Assembly: GCA_023386675.1 (NCBI GenBank)
Contig: JAEWJG010000116.1
Span: 1-6,922 of the forward strand
Source of the DNA: Actinomycetes bacterium
Lineage (GTDB): Bacteria; Actinomycetota; Actinomycetes; Actinomycetales; Microbacteriaceae
DNA length: 6,922 bases
Direction of reading: 5' to 3'
Shown: positions 1 to 6,471 of the stretch, piece after piece
How positions within the stretch are numbered: the stretch's first letter is position 1
How the letters are laid out: every line of letters starts with the position of its first letter
The notes under the pieces: model-generated
What the model was told of the DNA's origin: nothing
Databases searched by the model: none
Seen by the model: the letters and a program-made list of their open reading frames with translations, nothing else
Made by a program: the position numbers and the translations under genes

Positions 1-1
1 C

Positions 2-691
2 GGCTTCCCCAACCCGTGGAACATCGAGAACTACCTGGGCGTGCTCACCGGCGGGGTGTTCTGGCAGGAGGTGCTCAACTCGACCATCGTCGCCGTCGTG
101 ACGACGCTCGGCGTGATCGTCCTGGGCCTGATGGCGAGCTATGTGCTGGCGCGCTACCGCTTCCGCGGCCGCGGCCTCCTCTACGCGCTGTTCGCCGCCG
201 GCCTGATGTTCCCGATCACCGTGGCCATCACGCCGCTGTACATCGTGGTGCGCAACCTGGGCCTGATGAACTCGCTGGGTGGTGTCATCCTGCCGCAGAT
301 CGCGTTCGCGCTTCCGACCACCATCATCATCCTGGTGCCGTTCCTGCGGGCGATCCCCGACGAGATCCAGGAGGCCGCCTTCATCGACGGCTGCAGCCGG
401 CTGGGATTCTTCTGGCGGATGGTGGTCCGGCTCTCGCTGCCCGGCGTCATCACCGTGGGCATCCTCGCCTTCATCGCCAGCTGGAACAGCTACCTGCTGC
501 CGCTGTTCCTCCTCAACAACGAGGCGACCTTCACGCTGCCCCTCGGAGTCCAGGCGTTCTCGTCGCAATACTCCGTCGATACCGCGAAGGTGCTGGCATT
601 CACCTCCCTCTCCATGATCCCGGCGCTGGTGTTCTTCAGCATCTTCGAGCGCCGCATCGTCGGCGGCCTAACCGGCGCCGTCAAGGGCTGA
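2..691 (+). CDS. Sugar ABC transporter permease, MalG-type, 5'-truncated by window edge
   Basis: Inner-membrane permease subunit of a carbohydrate ABC importer (binding-protein-dependent transport family, MalG-like). The reading frame is open from base 2, and its first residues (GFPNPWNIENYLGVL) are typical of the periplasmic-side stretch between the first two helices of this family. The true start therefore lies upstream, and the GTG at 41 is not it. The 229 visible residues hold hydrophobic segments at about 27-50, 58-84, 94-116, 136-160 and 195-220. The cytoplasmic EAA loop that docks the ATPase begins at about residue 124 (EAAFIDGCSRLGFFW...LPG). The C-terminus (ERRIVGGLTGAVKG) is the usual MalG-family ending. 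It lies 31 bp before a GH3 gene in the same direction, suggesting a shared operon. Xylo-oligosaccharide import is inferred from the neighbours; the permease itself does not reveal its substrate. Confidence 0.93.
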   Translation, partial: GFPNPWNIENYLGVLTGGVFWQEVLNSTIVAVVTTLGVIVLGLMASYVLARYRFRGRGLLYALFAAGLMFPITVAITPLYIVVRNLGLMNSLGGVILPQIAFALPTTIIILVPFLRAIPDEIQEAAFIDGCSRLGFFWRMVVRLSLPGVITVGILAFIASWNSYLLPLFLLNNEATFTLPLGVQAFSSQYSVDTAKVLAFTSLSMIPALVFFSIFERRIVGGLTGAVKG

Positions 692-722
692 TCCGCCCGC
701 ATCACCAGAAGTGAGATCCGAC

Positions 723-3029
723 ATGACCGAATCCCTCCATCCTTCTGCGCCCTCCGAGCGGGTTCGCGCGCTGCTGGCCTCGATGACCCTCGAGGAGAAG
801 CTCGCGCAGCTGGTCGGCTACTGGGTCGACAAGGGCGACGAGCTCGTGGCGCCGATGGCCGGCGAGATGGGCAACCCCGGCGCCTACGCGGACGCCACCG
901 CGCACGGCCTCGGGCAGCTCACCCGCGTCTACGGCACCCGCCCGGTCGAACCGGCCGAGCGCGCCGCCTGGCTCTGGGCGGAGCAGCGGCGGCTGAAGGA
1001 GGAGACCCGGCTGGGCATCCCGGCCCTGGTGCACGAGGAGTGCCTGACCGGCCTGGCGGCCTGGAAGGCGGCGACCTTCCCCACCCCGCTGGCGTGGGGC
1101 GCATCCTTCGACCCGGAGCTGGTGGAGGAGATGGCCGGCCTGATCGGGCTCTCGATGCGGGAGCTCGGCATCCACCAGGGGCTCGCGCCGGTGCTCGACG
1201 TCATCCGCGACCCCCGGTGGGGCCGGGTGGACGAGTGCATCGCCGAGGACCCGTACGTCGTCGGCACCCTCGGCACCGCGTACGTCCGCGGCCTGCAGGG
1301 CGCCGGAGTGCACGCCACCCTGAAGCACTTCGTCGGCTACTCGGCCTCGCAGGCCGGACGCAACCACGCGCCGGTGCACGCCGGTCCGCGGGAGGTGCGG
1401 GACACCCTCCTGCAGCCGTTCGAGATGGCGGTGCGGGACGGCGGGGTGCGGTCGGTCATGAACTCCTACGCCGAGATCGACGGCGTTCCGGTCGGGGCCT
1501 CGCCCGAGTACCTGACGCGCATCCTGCGCGACGAGTGGGGCTTCGACGGGACGGTCGTCTCCGACTACTTCTCGGTCGCCTTCCTGCACACGATGCACGC
1601 CGTCGCCGCCGACCTCGGTGAGGCGGCGGCCCTGGCGCTGGCCGCCGGGATCGACGTGGAGCTGCCGACGGGGGACGCGTTCCTCGAGCCGCTGGCGTCC
1701 CGCATCCGCTCGGGCCAGACGGACGAGGCGCTCGTCGACCGCGCGGTGCTGCGCGTGCTGACGCAGAAGGAGGACCTCGGCCTGCTGGACCAGACCTTCG
1801 ACACTCCGCCGACCGCCATCGACCTCGACACGCCGGCCCACCGCGATGTGGCTCTCCGGCTGGCTGAGGAGTCGCTGGTCCTGCTCACCAACGACGGCAC
1901 GCTGCCGCTGGATGCCGCCCCCGCGCGGATCGCCGTGCTCGGTCCGAACGCCGGCGCCCCCGAAGCGCTGATGGGCTGCTACTCGTTCGCGAACCACGTG
2001 CTCGCGCACCACCCCGAGGTGCCGCTCGGCTTTGAGCTGCCGTCGGTGCTGGAGGCGGTGCGCGGCGAGTTCGCCTCGGCGGAGGTCGTGCACGAGCGCG
2101 GCTGCGACGTGGAGGGCGACGACCGCTCTGGCATCCCGGCCGCCGTCGCCGCCGCGAGCGCCGCCGACGTCGCCGTGCTGGTCGTCGGCGATCGTGCCGG
2201 GCTGTTCGGGCGTGGGACGGTCGGCGAGGGAAACGACGTGGAGAGCCTGGAGCTCCCCGGCATCCAGCGCGAACTCGTCGAGCGCGTCGTCGCGACCGGG
2301 ACACCTGTCGTGCTCGTGGTGCTTTCAGGCCGGCCGTACGCGATCGGCTGGGCCGTCGAGGGCGTCACAGCGCCGGCGGCCGTGCTGCAGGCGTTCTTCC
2401 CGGGCGAGGAGGGCGGCCGCGCCATCGCGGCGGTCCTCTCGGGCCGGGTCGCGCCCTCCGGCCACCTGCCGGTCTCGCTTCCGCGCTCTGCCGGCGCGCA
2501 GCCGTACTCGTACCTGCACCCTGTCCTCGGCGGCCCGAACGAGATCACCAGCGCCGACAGCACCCCGGTGCTTCCGTTCGGGCACGGGCTGTCATACACG
2601 ACGTTCGAGCGCTCGGACCTCGCCGTGGATGCGGAGGTCGCCGCGGGCGGCGCCTTCAGCGCCTCGGTCCGCGTCCGGAACACCGGCGATCGTGCAGGGA
2701 CCGACCTCGTCCAGCTCTACGCACGGGATGTGCACGCCAGCGTGACGCGTCCCGTCGCCCAGCTGCTCGGCTACCACCGCGTCGAGCTGCAGCCCGGCGA
2801 GGAGGCGGTCGTGCGGTTCGCCGTGCCGACCACCCGGCTCGCCTTCTCGGACCCGTCGTTCCGCCGCATCGTGGAGCCCGGCGCCGTGGAGGTGTGGGTC
2901 GGCCCGTCGTGCGACGTACGCGAGACCTCGGCCGCGCTGACCATCGCCGGTCCCGTGCACGAGGTCACCGCGGCGGACGCCCGCCTGGTGACGTCGGAGG
3001 CGGAGGCGGCTACCGTGGGTGCCGTCTGA
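723..3029 (+). CDS. Glycoside hydrolase family 3 protein, probable intracellular beta-xylosidase
   Basis: Retaining exo-glycosidase that removes terminal beta-linked sugars, here probably xylose from imported xylo-oligosaccharides. The protein is 768 residues from ATG 723. An in-frame GTG at 711 is possible, but AGTGAG at 710-715 suits ATG 723 as a ribosome site. Family hallmarks in order: MTLEEKLAQL near the N-terminus; DPRWGR (D163-R168); the sugar-binding KHF (K201-H202-F203); the nucleophile in VVSDYFSV (D281); a C-terminal alpha/beta sandwich with the candidate acid/base E502 in GEGNDVESLELPG; and an Fn3-like domain at about 645-728 (VRVRNTGDRAGTDLVQLY...). There is no signal peptide or anchor, so it acts in the cytoplasm. 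About 770 residues with this domain order resembles streptomycete BxlA, also coupled to an ABC importer. GH3 specificity cannot be read from sequence; beta-glucosidase or arabinosidase activity is possible, and the xylAB context favours xylosidase. Confidence 0.93.
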   Translation: MTESLHPSAPSERVRALLASMTLEEKLAQLVGYWVDKGDELVAPMAGEMGNPGAYADATAHGLGQLTRVYGTRPVEPAERAAWLWAEQRRLKEETRLGIPALVHEECLTGLAAWKAATFPTPLAWGASFDPELVEEMAGLIGLSMRELGIHQGLAPVLDVIRDPRWGRVDECIAEDPYVVGTLGTAYVRGLQGAGVHATLKHFVGYSASQAGRNHAPVHAGPREVRDTLLQPFEMAVRDGGVRSVMNSYAEIDGVPVGASPEYLTRILRDEWGFDGTVVSDYFSVAFLHTMHAVAADLGEAAALALAAGIDVELPTGDAFLEPLASRIRSGQTDEALVDRAVLRVLTQKEDLGLLDQTFDTPPTAIDLDTPAHRDVALRLAEESLVLLTNDGTLPLDAAPARIAVLGPNAGAPEALMGCYSFANHVLAHHPEVPLGFELPSVLEAVRGEFASAEVVHERGCDVEGDDRSGIPAAVAAASAADVAVLVVGDRAGLFGRGTVGEGNDVESLELPGIQRELVERVVATGTPVVLVVLSGRPYAIGWAVEGVTAPAAVLQAFFPGEEGGRAIAAVLSGRVAPSGHLPVSLPRSAGAQPYSYLHPVLGGPNEITSADSTPVLPFGHGLSYTTFERSDLAVDAEVAAGGAFSASVRVRNTGDRAGTDLVQLYARDVHASVTRPVAQLLGYHRVELQPGEEAVVRFAVPTTRLAFSDPSFRRIVEPGAVEVWVGPSCDVRETSAALTIAGPVHEVTAADARLVTSEAEAATVGAV

Positions 3030-3061
3030 CCCTCCCCCTCGCGCCGCGCGTCCCCGTGCGG

Positions 3062-3067
3062 TATAAG
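3062..3067 (+). promoter_or_regulatory. Candidate -10 box of the xylA promoter
   Basis: TATAAG stands out in an AT-rich island inside otherwise very GC-rich DNA. It matches the TANNNT-like -10 of housekeeping actinobacterial sigma factors only if TAAGTT (3064-3069) is taken, and matches TATAAT at five of six positions as TATAAG. Transcription would start near 3073-3076, leaving a leader of about 37 nt. No convincing -35 is visible 17 bp upstream (GC-rich 3039-3044), which fits an actinobacterial promoter. The call rests on composition and position only. Confidence 0.5.
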
Positions 3068-3085
3068 TTTATTGAAACAACAAAT
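3066..3085 (+). promoter_or_regulatory. Probable XylR (ROK family) operator upstream of xylA
   Basis: An imperfect inverted repeat: left arm GTTTATTG (3067-3074), spacer AAA, right arm CAACAAAT (3078-3085). Six of eight positions are complementary. The whole site strongly resembles the Bacillus xyl operators bound by ROK-family XylR as I remember them (AGTTTGTT or AGTTTATTG on the left, CAACAAACT-like on the right). It overlaps the end of the candidate -10 and the predicted transcription start, the right place for xylose-relieved repression. No regulator gene is in the window, so the binding protein is inferred. Confidence 0.7.
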
Positions 3086-3099
3086 CACCGACGACGCTG

Positions 3100-3104
3100 A
3101 AGGA
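3100..3104 (+). promoter_or_regulatory. Shine-Dalgarno site of xylA
   Basis: AAGGA ends 7 nt before ATG 3112, a good ribosome site that fixes the xylA start. The start also agrees with the family, because the first residues align without a gap to actinobacterial xylose isomerases. Confidence 0.7.
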
Positions 3105-3111
3105 AACATCC

Positions 3112-4302
3112 ATGAGCCTCACCCCCACCCGCGCCGACAAGTTCTCGTTCGGTCTGTGGACCATCGGCTACAACGGCACCGACCCGTTCGGCGGCCCCAC
3201 CCGCCCACCGCTCGACGTGGTGGAGGCGGTGCACAAGCTCGACGAGCTCGGCGCCTACGGCCTCACCTTCCACGACGACGACCTGTTCGCCTTCGGCTCC
3301 ACCGACGCCGAGCGCCAGAAGCAGATCGACCGCCTGAAGCAGGCGCTGCAGGACACCGGGATCATCGTCCCCATGGTCACCACCAACCTGTTCAGCGCGC
3401 CGGTCTTCAAGGACGGCGGCTTCACCTCCAACGACCGCGACGTGCGCCGCTTCGCGCTCCGCAAGGTGCTGCGCAACATCGACCTGGCCGCCGAGCTCGG
3501 CGCGCAGACCTTCGTCATGTGGGGCGGCCGCGAGGGCGCCGAGTACGACGCGGCGAAGGACATCCGCGCCGCGCTGGAGCGTTACCGCGAGGCCGTCAAC
3601 CTGCTCGGCGACTACGTCACCGACAAGGGCTACGACATCCGCTTCGCCATCGAGCCGAAGCCGAACGAGCCGCGCGGCGACATCCTGCTGCCGACCGTCG
3701 GCCACGCGCTGGCGTTCATCAACTCGCTGGAGCGTCCGGAGCTCGTCGGCCTCAACCCCGAGGTCGGCCACGAGCAGATGGCGGGCCTGAACTTCGCCGC
3801 CGGCATCGCGCAGGCGCTGTATCACGGCAAGCTCTACCACATCGACCTCAACGGGCAGCGCGGCATCAAGTACGACCAGGACCTCGTCTTCGGCCACGGC
3901 GACCTGCAGAACGCCTTCGCGCTCGTCGACCTGCTCGAGAACGGCGGCCCCGACGGCGGCCCGGCCTACGACGGCCCGCGCCACTTCGACTACAAGCCGT
4001 CCCGCACCGAGGACATCACCGGCGTCTGGGACTCGGCGGCCGCGAACATGCGCACCTACCTGCTCCTCAAGGAGCGGGCGCAGGCGTGCCGGGCCGACCC
4101 GGAGGTGCAGGAGCAGCTGGAGGCGTCGCGCGTGACCGAGCTGTCGCGTCCGACCCTCGGCGACGGCGAGTCGTACGACGACCTGCTGGCCGACCGCAGC
4201 GCGTTCGAGGACTTCGACCCGAGCGCCTACTTCGGCGGCAAGGGCTTCGGCTTCGTGCGCCTGCAGCAGTTGGCGCTCGAGCACCTCCTCAACGCCCGCT
4301 GA
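3112..4302 (+). CDS. xylA: Xylose isomerase
   Basis: Cytoplasmic metal-dependent aldose-ketose isomerase (EC 5.3.1.5) converting D-xylose to D-xylulose; it also acts on glucose in many relatives. The 396 residues form the short, class I (Streptomyces/Actinoplanes) type TIM barrel. As I recall the Streptomyces numbering, the active-site residues fall at the same positions here: W16, H54 and D57 (TFHDDDL), W137 (MWGGREG), E181 and K183 (IEPKPNEPRGD), E217 and H220 (NPEVGHEQM), D245, D255 and D257 (HIDLN...YDQD). The last metal ligand is D293 (GPRHFDYKP) instead of about D287, because the loop at 277-286 (NGGPDGGPAY) appears to be about six residues longer than in Streptomyces. Codon choice is very uniform (C/G-ending), suggesting high expression. 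It has its own promoter and operator, and xylB follows after a hairpin-containing gap. Confidence 0.98.
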   Translation: MSLTPTRADKFSFGLWTIGYNGTDPFGGPTRPPLDVVEAVHKLDELGAYGLTFHDDDLFAFGSTDAERQKQIDRLKQALQDTGIIVPMVTTNLFSAPVFKDGGFTSNDRDVRRFALRKVLRNIDLAAELGAQTFVMWGGREGAEYDAAKDIRAALERYREAVNLLGDYVTDKGYDIRFAIEPKPNEPRGDILLPTVGHALAFINSLERPELVGLNPEVGHEQMAGLNFAAGIAQALYHGKLYHIDLNGQRGIKYDQDLVFGHGDLQNAFALVDLLENGGPDGGPAYDGPRHFDYKPSRTEDITGVWDSAAANMRTYLLLKERAQACRADPEVQEQLEASRVTELSRPTLGDGESYDDLLADRSAFEDFDPSAYFGGKGFGFVRLQQLALEHLLNAR

Positions 4303-4331
4303 CCCCTCCCCTATATCCCCCTTACCCCTTT

Positions 4332-4393
4332 CGTGAAGTGCACGTAGTTGCGCACCCGACCGGCGTGTCGACCGCAACTGCGTGCACTTCGCG
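4332..4393 (+). repeat. 21-bp inverted repeat (RNA hairpin) between xylA and xylB
   Basis: Arms at 4332-4352 (CGTGAAGTGCACGTAGTTGCG, split here as CGTGAAGTGCAC + GTAGTTGCG) and 4373-4393 flank a 20-nt loop. Nineteen of 21 pairs are Watson-Crick. The two exceptions (T4334/G4391 and T4345/G4380) are G-U wobbles in the + strand RNA, so the xylA-side transcript can form an unbroken 21-bp stem. The loop can add a small 4-bp stem (CGAC 4357-4360 with GTCG 4367-4370). There is no T-tract after it, so it may be a U-less actinobacterial terminator, an attenuator or an mRNA-stabilising 3' structure for xylA. It ends 28 nt before the xylB start. Confidence 0.8.
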
Positions 4394-4411
4394 TGTCTGA
4401 ACCGGATGGAT

Positions 4412-4418
4412 GGAAGAG
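4412..4418 (+). promoter_or_regulatory. Shine-Dalgarno site selecting the xylB start
   Basis: GGAAGAG lies 3-9 nt before ATG 4422. The alternative ATG at 4410 has only a weak GGATGG before it. The downstream start gives a protein beginning MRLVAGVDSSTQ, which matches the usual compact N-terminus of actinobacterial xylulokinases. Confidence 0.55.
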
Positions 4419-4421
4419 CTG

Positions 4422-5852
4422 ATGAGGTTGGTTGCAGGAGTCGACTCGTCGACGCAGAGCTGCAAGGTCGTCGTTCGCGACCTCGAGACCGGCGCGCTCG
4501 TGCGCTCGGGGCGCGCCGCGCATCCCGACGGCACGGAGGTCGACCCGGCCGCGTGGTGGTCGGCGCTGCAGGAGGCCCTCGCCGCGGCGGGCGGACTCGA
4601 CGACGTCGAGGCGATCTCGATCGCCGGCCAGCAGCACGGCATGGTGGTGCTGGATGCGGAGGGCCGCGTCATCCGCGACGCCCTGCTCTGGAACGACACC
4701 CGCTCAGCGCAGGCGGCGCGCGACCTGATCGACGAAGTCGGGGCGGACGAGTACGCGCGGCGCGTGGGCGTGGTGCCGGTCGCATCCTTCACGGCGACGA
4801 AACTGCGCTGGCTGCGGGATGCGGAGCCGGACAACGCGGCACGCGTCGCCGCTGTCGCGCTGCCGCACGACTGGCTGACCTGGCGGCTGCGCGGGTACGG
4901 GCCGGCGGGCGAGAGCGAACTCGGGCCGGACCTGGAGGCGCTGACCACGGACCGCTCGGACGCGAGCGGCACCGCGTACTGGGGCGCCGCGACCGGAGCG
5001 TACGACCTGGACCTGTTCGAACGTGCGCTCGGGCGACCCGGACGCGAGGCCGGTTCGGCCGACGCGGACGCCGTGGTGCTCCCCCGCGTCCTCGGACCGT
5101 CGGAGGCCGCCGGCCGTACGCCGTCGGGCGTGCTCGTCGGCCCCGGCGCCGGTGACAACGCGGGCGCCGCTCTCGGGCTCGGCGCGGCCGAAGGCGACGT
5201 GGTCGTCTCGATCGGCACCTCCGGCACCGTCTTCGCCGTGACCGAGCAGCCCATCGCCGACCCCTCGGGCACGGTCGCCGGCTTCGCCGACGCCTCCGGG
5301 GTGTCCCTCCCGCTCATCGCGACCCTCAATGCTGCGCGGGTCCTCGGGTCCATCGCCGGTCTGCTGTCCGTCGACTTCGACCGGCTCGCCGAGCTGGCGC
5401 TGACCGCCGAGCCAGGCTCGGGCGGCGTCGTGCTCGTCCCGTACTTCGAGGGCGAGCGCACACCGAACCTGCCGGATGCGAAGGCGAGCATCCACGGCCT
5501 CACGCTGGCGTCGACCGTCCCCGCGAACCTGGCCCGCGCCGCGATCGAGGGGATGCTGTGCGGCCTGGCCGACGGACTCGACGCCGTGCGGTCGGCCGGG
5601 GTCCGCGAGCGCCGCATCCTGCTCATCGGCGGAGCCGCGCAGAACCCTGCCGTCGCGCAGGTCGCCGCGCAGGTGTTCGACGCACCCGTCGAGGTGCCCT
5701 CTCCCGGCGAGTACGTCGCGGACGGCGGCGCGGTGCAGGCGGCGTGGGCCCTGACCGGCACCCGTCCGTCCTGGACGGTCGAGACCGCGGCGACCCTCCC
5801 CGTGGACACGCGTGCGGTCATCCGCGAGCAGTACGCTGCCGCCCGCTCTTAG
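4422..5852 (+). CDS. xylB: Xylulokinase (FGGY family carbohydrate kinase)
   Basis: Phosphorylates D-xylulose with ATP to xylulose 5-phosphate (EC 2.7.1.17), the step that commits xylose to the pentose phosphate pathway. The protein is 476 residues, close to E. coli XylB (484). The N-terminal FGGY domain has the phosphate-loop DSSTQ (D8-Q12), the xylulose-contacting QQHGM (70-74) and WNDTRS. FTATKLRWL corresponds to the family's FTAPKLLW. The catalytic base is D245 in GAGDNAGAALG. The C-terminal domain carries the ATP-binding SIGTSGT (263-269), the sugar-kinase signature region around YFEGERTPNLP, and GGAAQNP (403-409) followed by PVEVPSPGEYVADGGAVQAAW. All key residues are present and the gene is intact. 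The start at 4422 is chosen for its ribosome site; ATG 4410 would add MEEL. It follows xylA by about 119 bp, with a hairpin between, so it may be read through from the xylA promoter at a reduced level. Confidence 0.97.
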   Translation: MRLVAGVDSSTQSCKVVVRDLETGALVRSGRAAHPDGTEVDPAAWWSALQEALAAAGGLDDVEAISIAGQQHGMVVLDAEGRVIRDALLWNDTRSAQAARDLIDEVGADEYARRVGVVPVASFTATKLRWLRDAEPDNAARVAAVALPHDWLTWRLRGYGPAGESELGPDLEALTTDRSDASGTAYWGAATGAYDLDLFERALGRPGREAGSADADAVVLPRVLGPSEAAGRTPSGVLVGPGAGDNAGAALGLGAAEGDVVVSIGTSGTVFAVTEQPIADPSGTVAGFADASGVSLPLIATLNAARVLGSIAGLLSVDFDRLAELALTAEPGSGGVVLVPYFEGERTPNLPDAKASIHGLTLASTVPANLARAAIEGMLCGLADGLDAVRSAGVRERRILLIGGAAQNPAVAQVAAQVFDAPVEVPSPGEYVADGGAVQAAWALTGTRPSWTVETAATLPVDTRAVIREQYAAARS

Positions 5853-5880
5853 CCCGTCATCACGGACGCCACCCGCTCGG

Positions 5881-5935
5881 GATTCGTGCCGAATGCGCGC
5901 CATTCGTCACGAATAGCGCACATTCGGCACGAATC
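5881..5935. terminator. 55-bp near-perfect palindrome between convergent xylB and gntK, probable terminator
   Basis: The palindrome is centred on base 5908, and 25 of 27 symmetric base pairs match. The outer arms GATTCGTGCCGAATG (5881-5895) and CATTCGGCACGAATC (5921-5935) are perfect, and the inner part is GCGC plus ATTCGT/ACGAAT. The two mismatches (C5896/A5920, C5901/A5915) are A-C in the + RNA but G-U in the - RNA, so the gntPK transcript can form the complete stem. Three more pairs (5876-5878 with 5938-5940) follow after two mismatches. It sits 28 nt past the xylB stop and 20 nt past the gntK stop, the expected place for a shared terminator. There is no T-tract on either side. Confidence 0.7.
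5882..5934. repeat. Three 13-bp palindromic units at exact 20-bp spacing
   Basis: Units ATTCGTGCCGAAT (5882-5894), ATTCGTCACGAAT (5902-5914) and ATTCGGCACGAAT (5922-5934) each consist of ATTCG, three bases, and CGAAT. Start-to-start spacing is exactly 20 bp, close to two helical turns. Short GC-rich linkers containing GCGC separate them. I found no other copy of the unit in the window. The units lie wholly within the convergent-gene palindrome, and whether they are a protein-binding array or just the substructure of a long hairpin cannot be decided from sequence. Confidence 0.75.
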
Positions 5936-5955
5936 GGGAGAGGGGAGAGAGGCGC

Positions 5956-6471
5956 TCAGAAGGCGACGCGCGCGCGAGGAGCCACAGGTTCGACGGCGGC
6001 GGCGATGCGCTCGACCAGCTCGGCCGGCGGCGCGTCGATGCCGACCGTCAGGTGGCGCTCGTCGTCCGCGGGCGGCTCCAGCAGGGCAAGCTGACTCTGC
6101 AGCATGCCCGCCTTCATGAAGTGGTGCTCGCGCGCGGCCAACCGATCACCGAGCAGGTCCGGCGTGCCCGTGAGGTGCACGAACAGCACGTCGTCCGCCC
6201 GGAGCACATCCCGGTAGCGACGGGTGAGCGCTGAACAGGCGACCACCACGGGCCGGCGTTCCGCCATCCAGGACGCGATGGCGGCGAGCCAGGGCGCGCG
6301 GTCCTCGTCGGTGAGCGGGATCCCCGCGCCCATCCGCTCGATGTTCGCGTCCGGGTGCAGGGCGTCGCCCTCCAGCAGCTCCCACCCGAGATGGGCGGCG
6401 AGCAGGGAGGCGACGGTGGACTTGCCGCACCCCGCGACGCCCATCACGACGACCGCGCGCACCGGGGTCAT
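5956..6471 (-). CDS. gntK: Gluconokinase
   Basis: Cytoplasmic kinase (EC 2.7.1.12) making 6-phosphogluconate from gluconate and ATP. It is 171 residues, matching the small P-loop GntK family (about 175 in E. coli). The Walker A motif is GVAGCGKST (residues 11-19), followed by the family stretch EGDALHPDANIERMGAGIPLTDEDRAPWL (substrate-binding region), then CSALTRRYRDVLR, VHLTGTPDLLGDRLAARE, and HHFMKAGMLQSQLALLEPP near the C-terminus. The ATG at 6471 is chosen because it overlaps the gntP stop as ATGA, which implies translational coupling, and because the protein then starts just before the first beta strand (VRAVVVMGVAG). A longer frame from 6537 would run far into gntP. Its product enters the oxidative branch of the pentose phosphate pathway. 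Intact, with no odd features. Confidence 0.96.
   Translation of the reverse strand: MTPVRAVVVMGVAGCGKSTVASLLAAHLGWELLEGDALHPDANIERMGAGIPLTDEDRAPWLAAIASWMAERRPVVVACSALTRRYRDVLRADDVLFVHLTGTPDLLGDRLAAREHHFMKAGMLQSQLALLEPPADDERHLTVGIDAPPAELVERIAAAVEPVAPRARVAF

Noticed and set aside
16..714. 232-codon + frame over the ABC permease
   Set aside because: His/Arg/Pro-rich with no membrane helices; the frame starting at base 2 has the EAA loop and hydrophobic segments.
702..2093. 463-codon open frame on the - strand opposite the GH3 gene
   Set aside because: Arg/Gly/Val-rich low-information translation with no recognisable domain; a GC-rich shadow of the GH3 gene, whose catalytic motifs are intact.
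3030..3060. Terminator between the GH3 gene and xylA
   Set aside because: The C/G-rich run contains only CGCG-type short self-complementarity and no stable stem of useful length.
4311..4353. Possible xylB promoter (TATATC near 4312 or TTGCGC near 4348)
   Set aside because: No properly spaced partner box for either, and the second lies inside the hairpin arm, so it is not supportable.
3085..4377. 430-codon open frame on the - strand opposite xylA, and a 442-codon + frame starting at 3072
   Set aside because: Both overlap the unmistakable xylA almost completely and have Arg/Ala- or Val/Glu-rich translations without motifs.
4322..5903. Long - strand frames (499 and 399 codons) opposite xylB
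   Set aside because: Ser/Ala/Pro/Arg-rich translations typical of third-position GC shadows; xylB on the + strand carries all FGGY motifs.
5882..5934. CRISPR array, LexA box or parS site
   Set aside because: The units are too short and the spacers too few for CRISPR, and the half-site ATTCG/CGAAT does not match the LexA or ParB consensus sequences I know.
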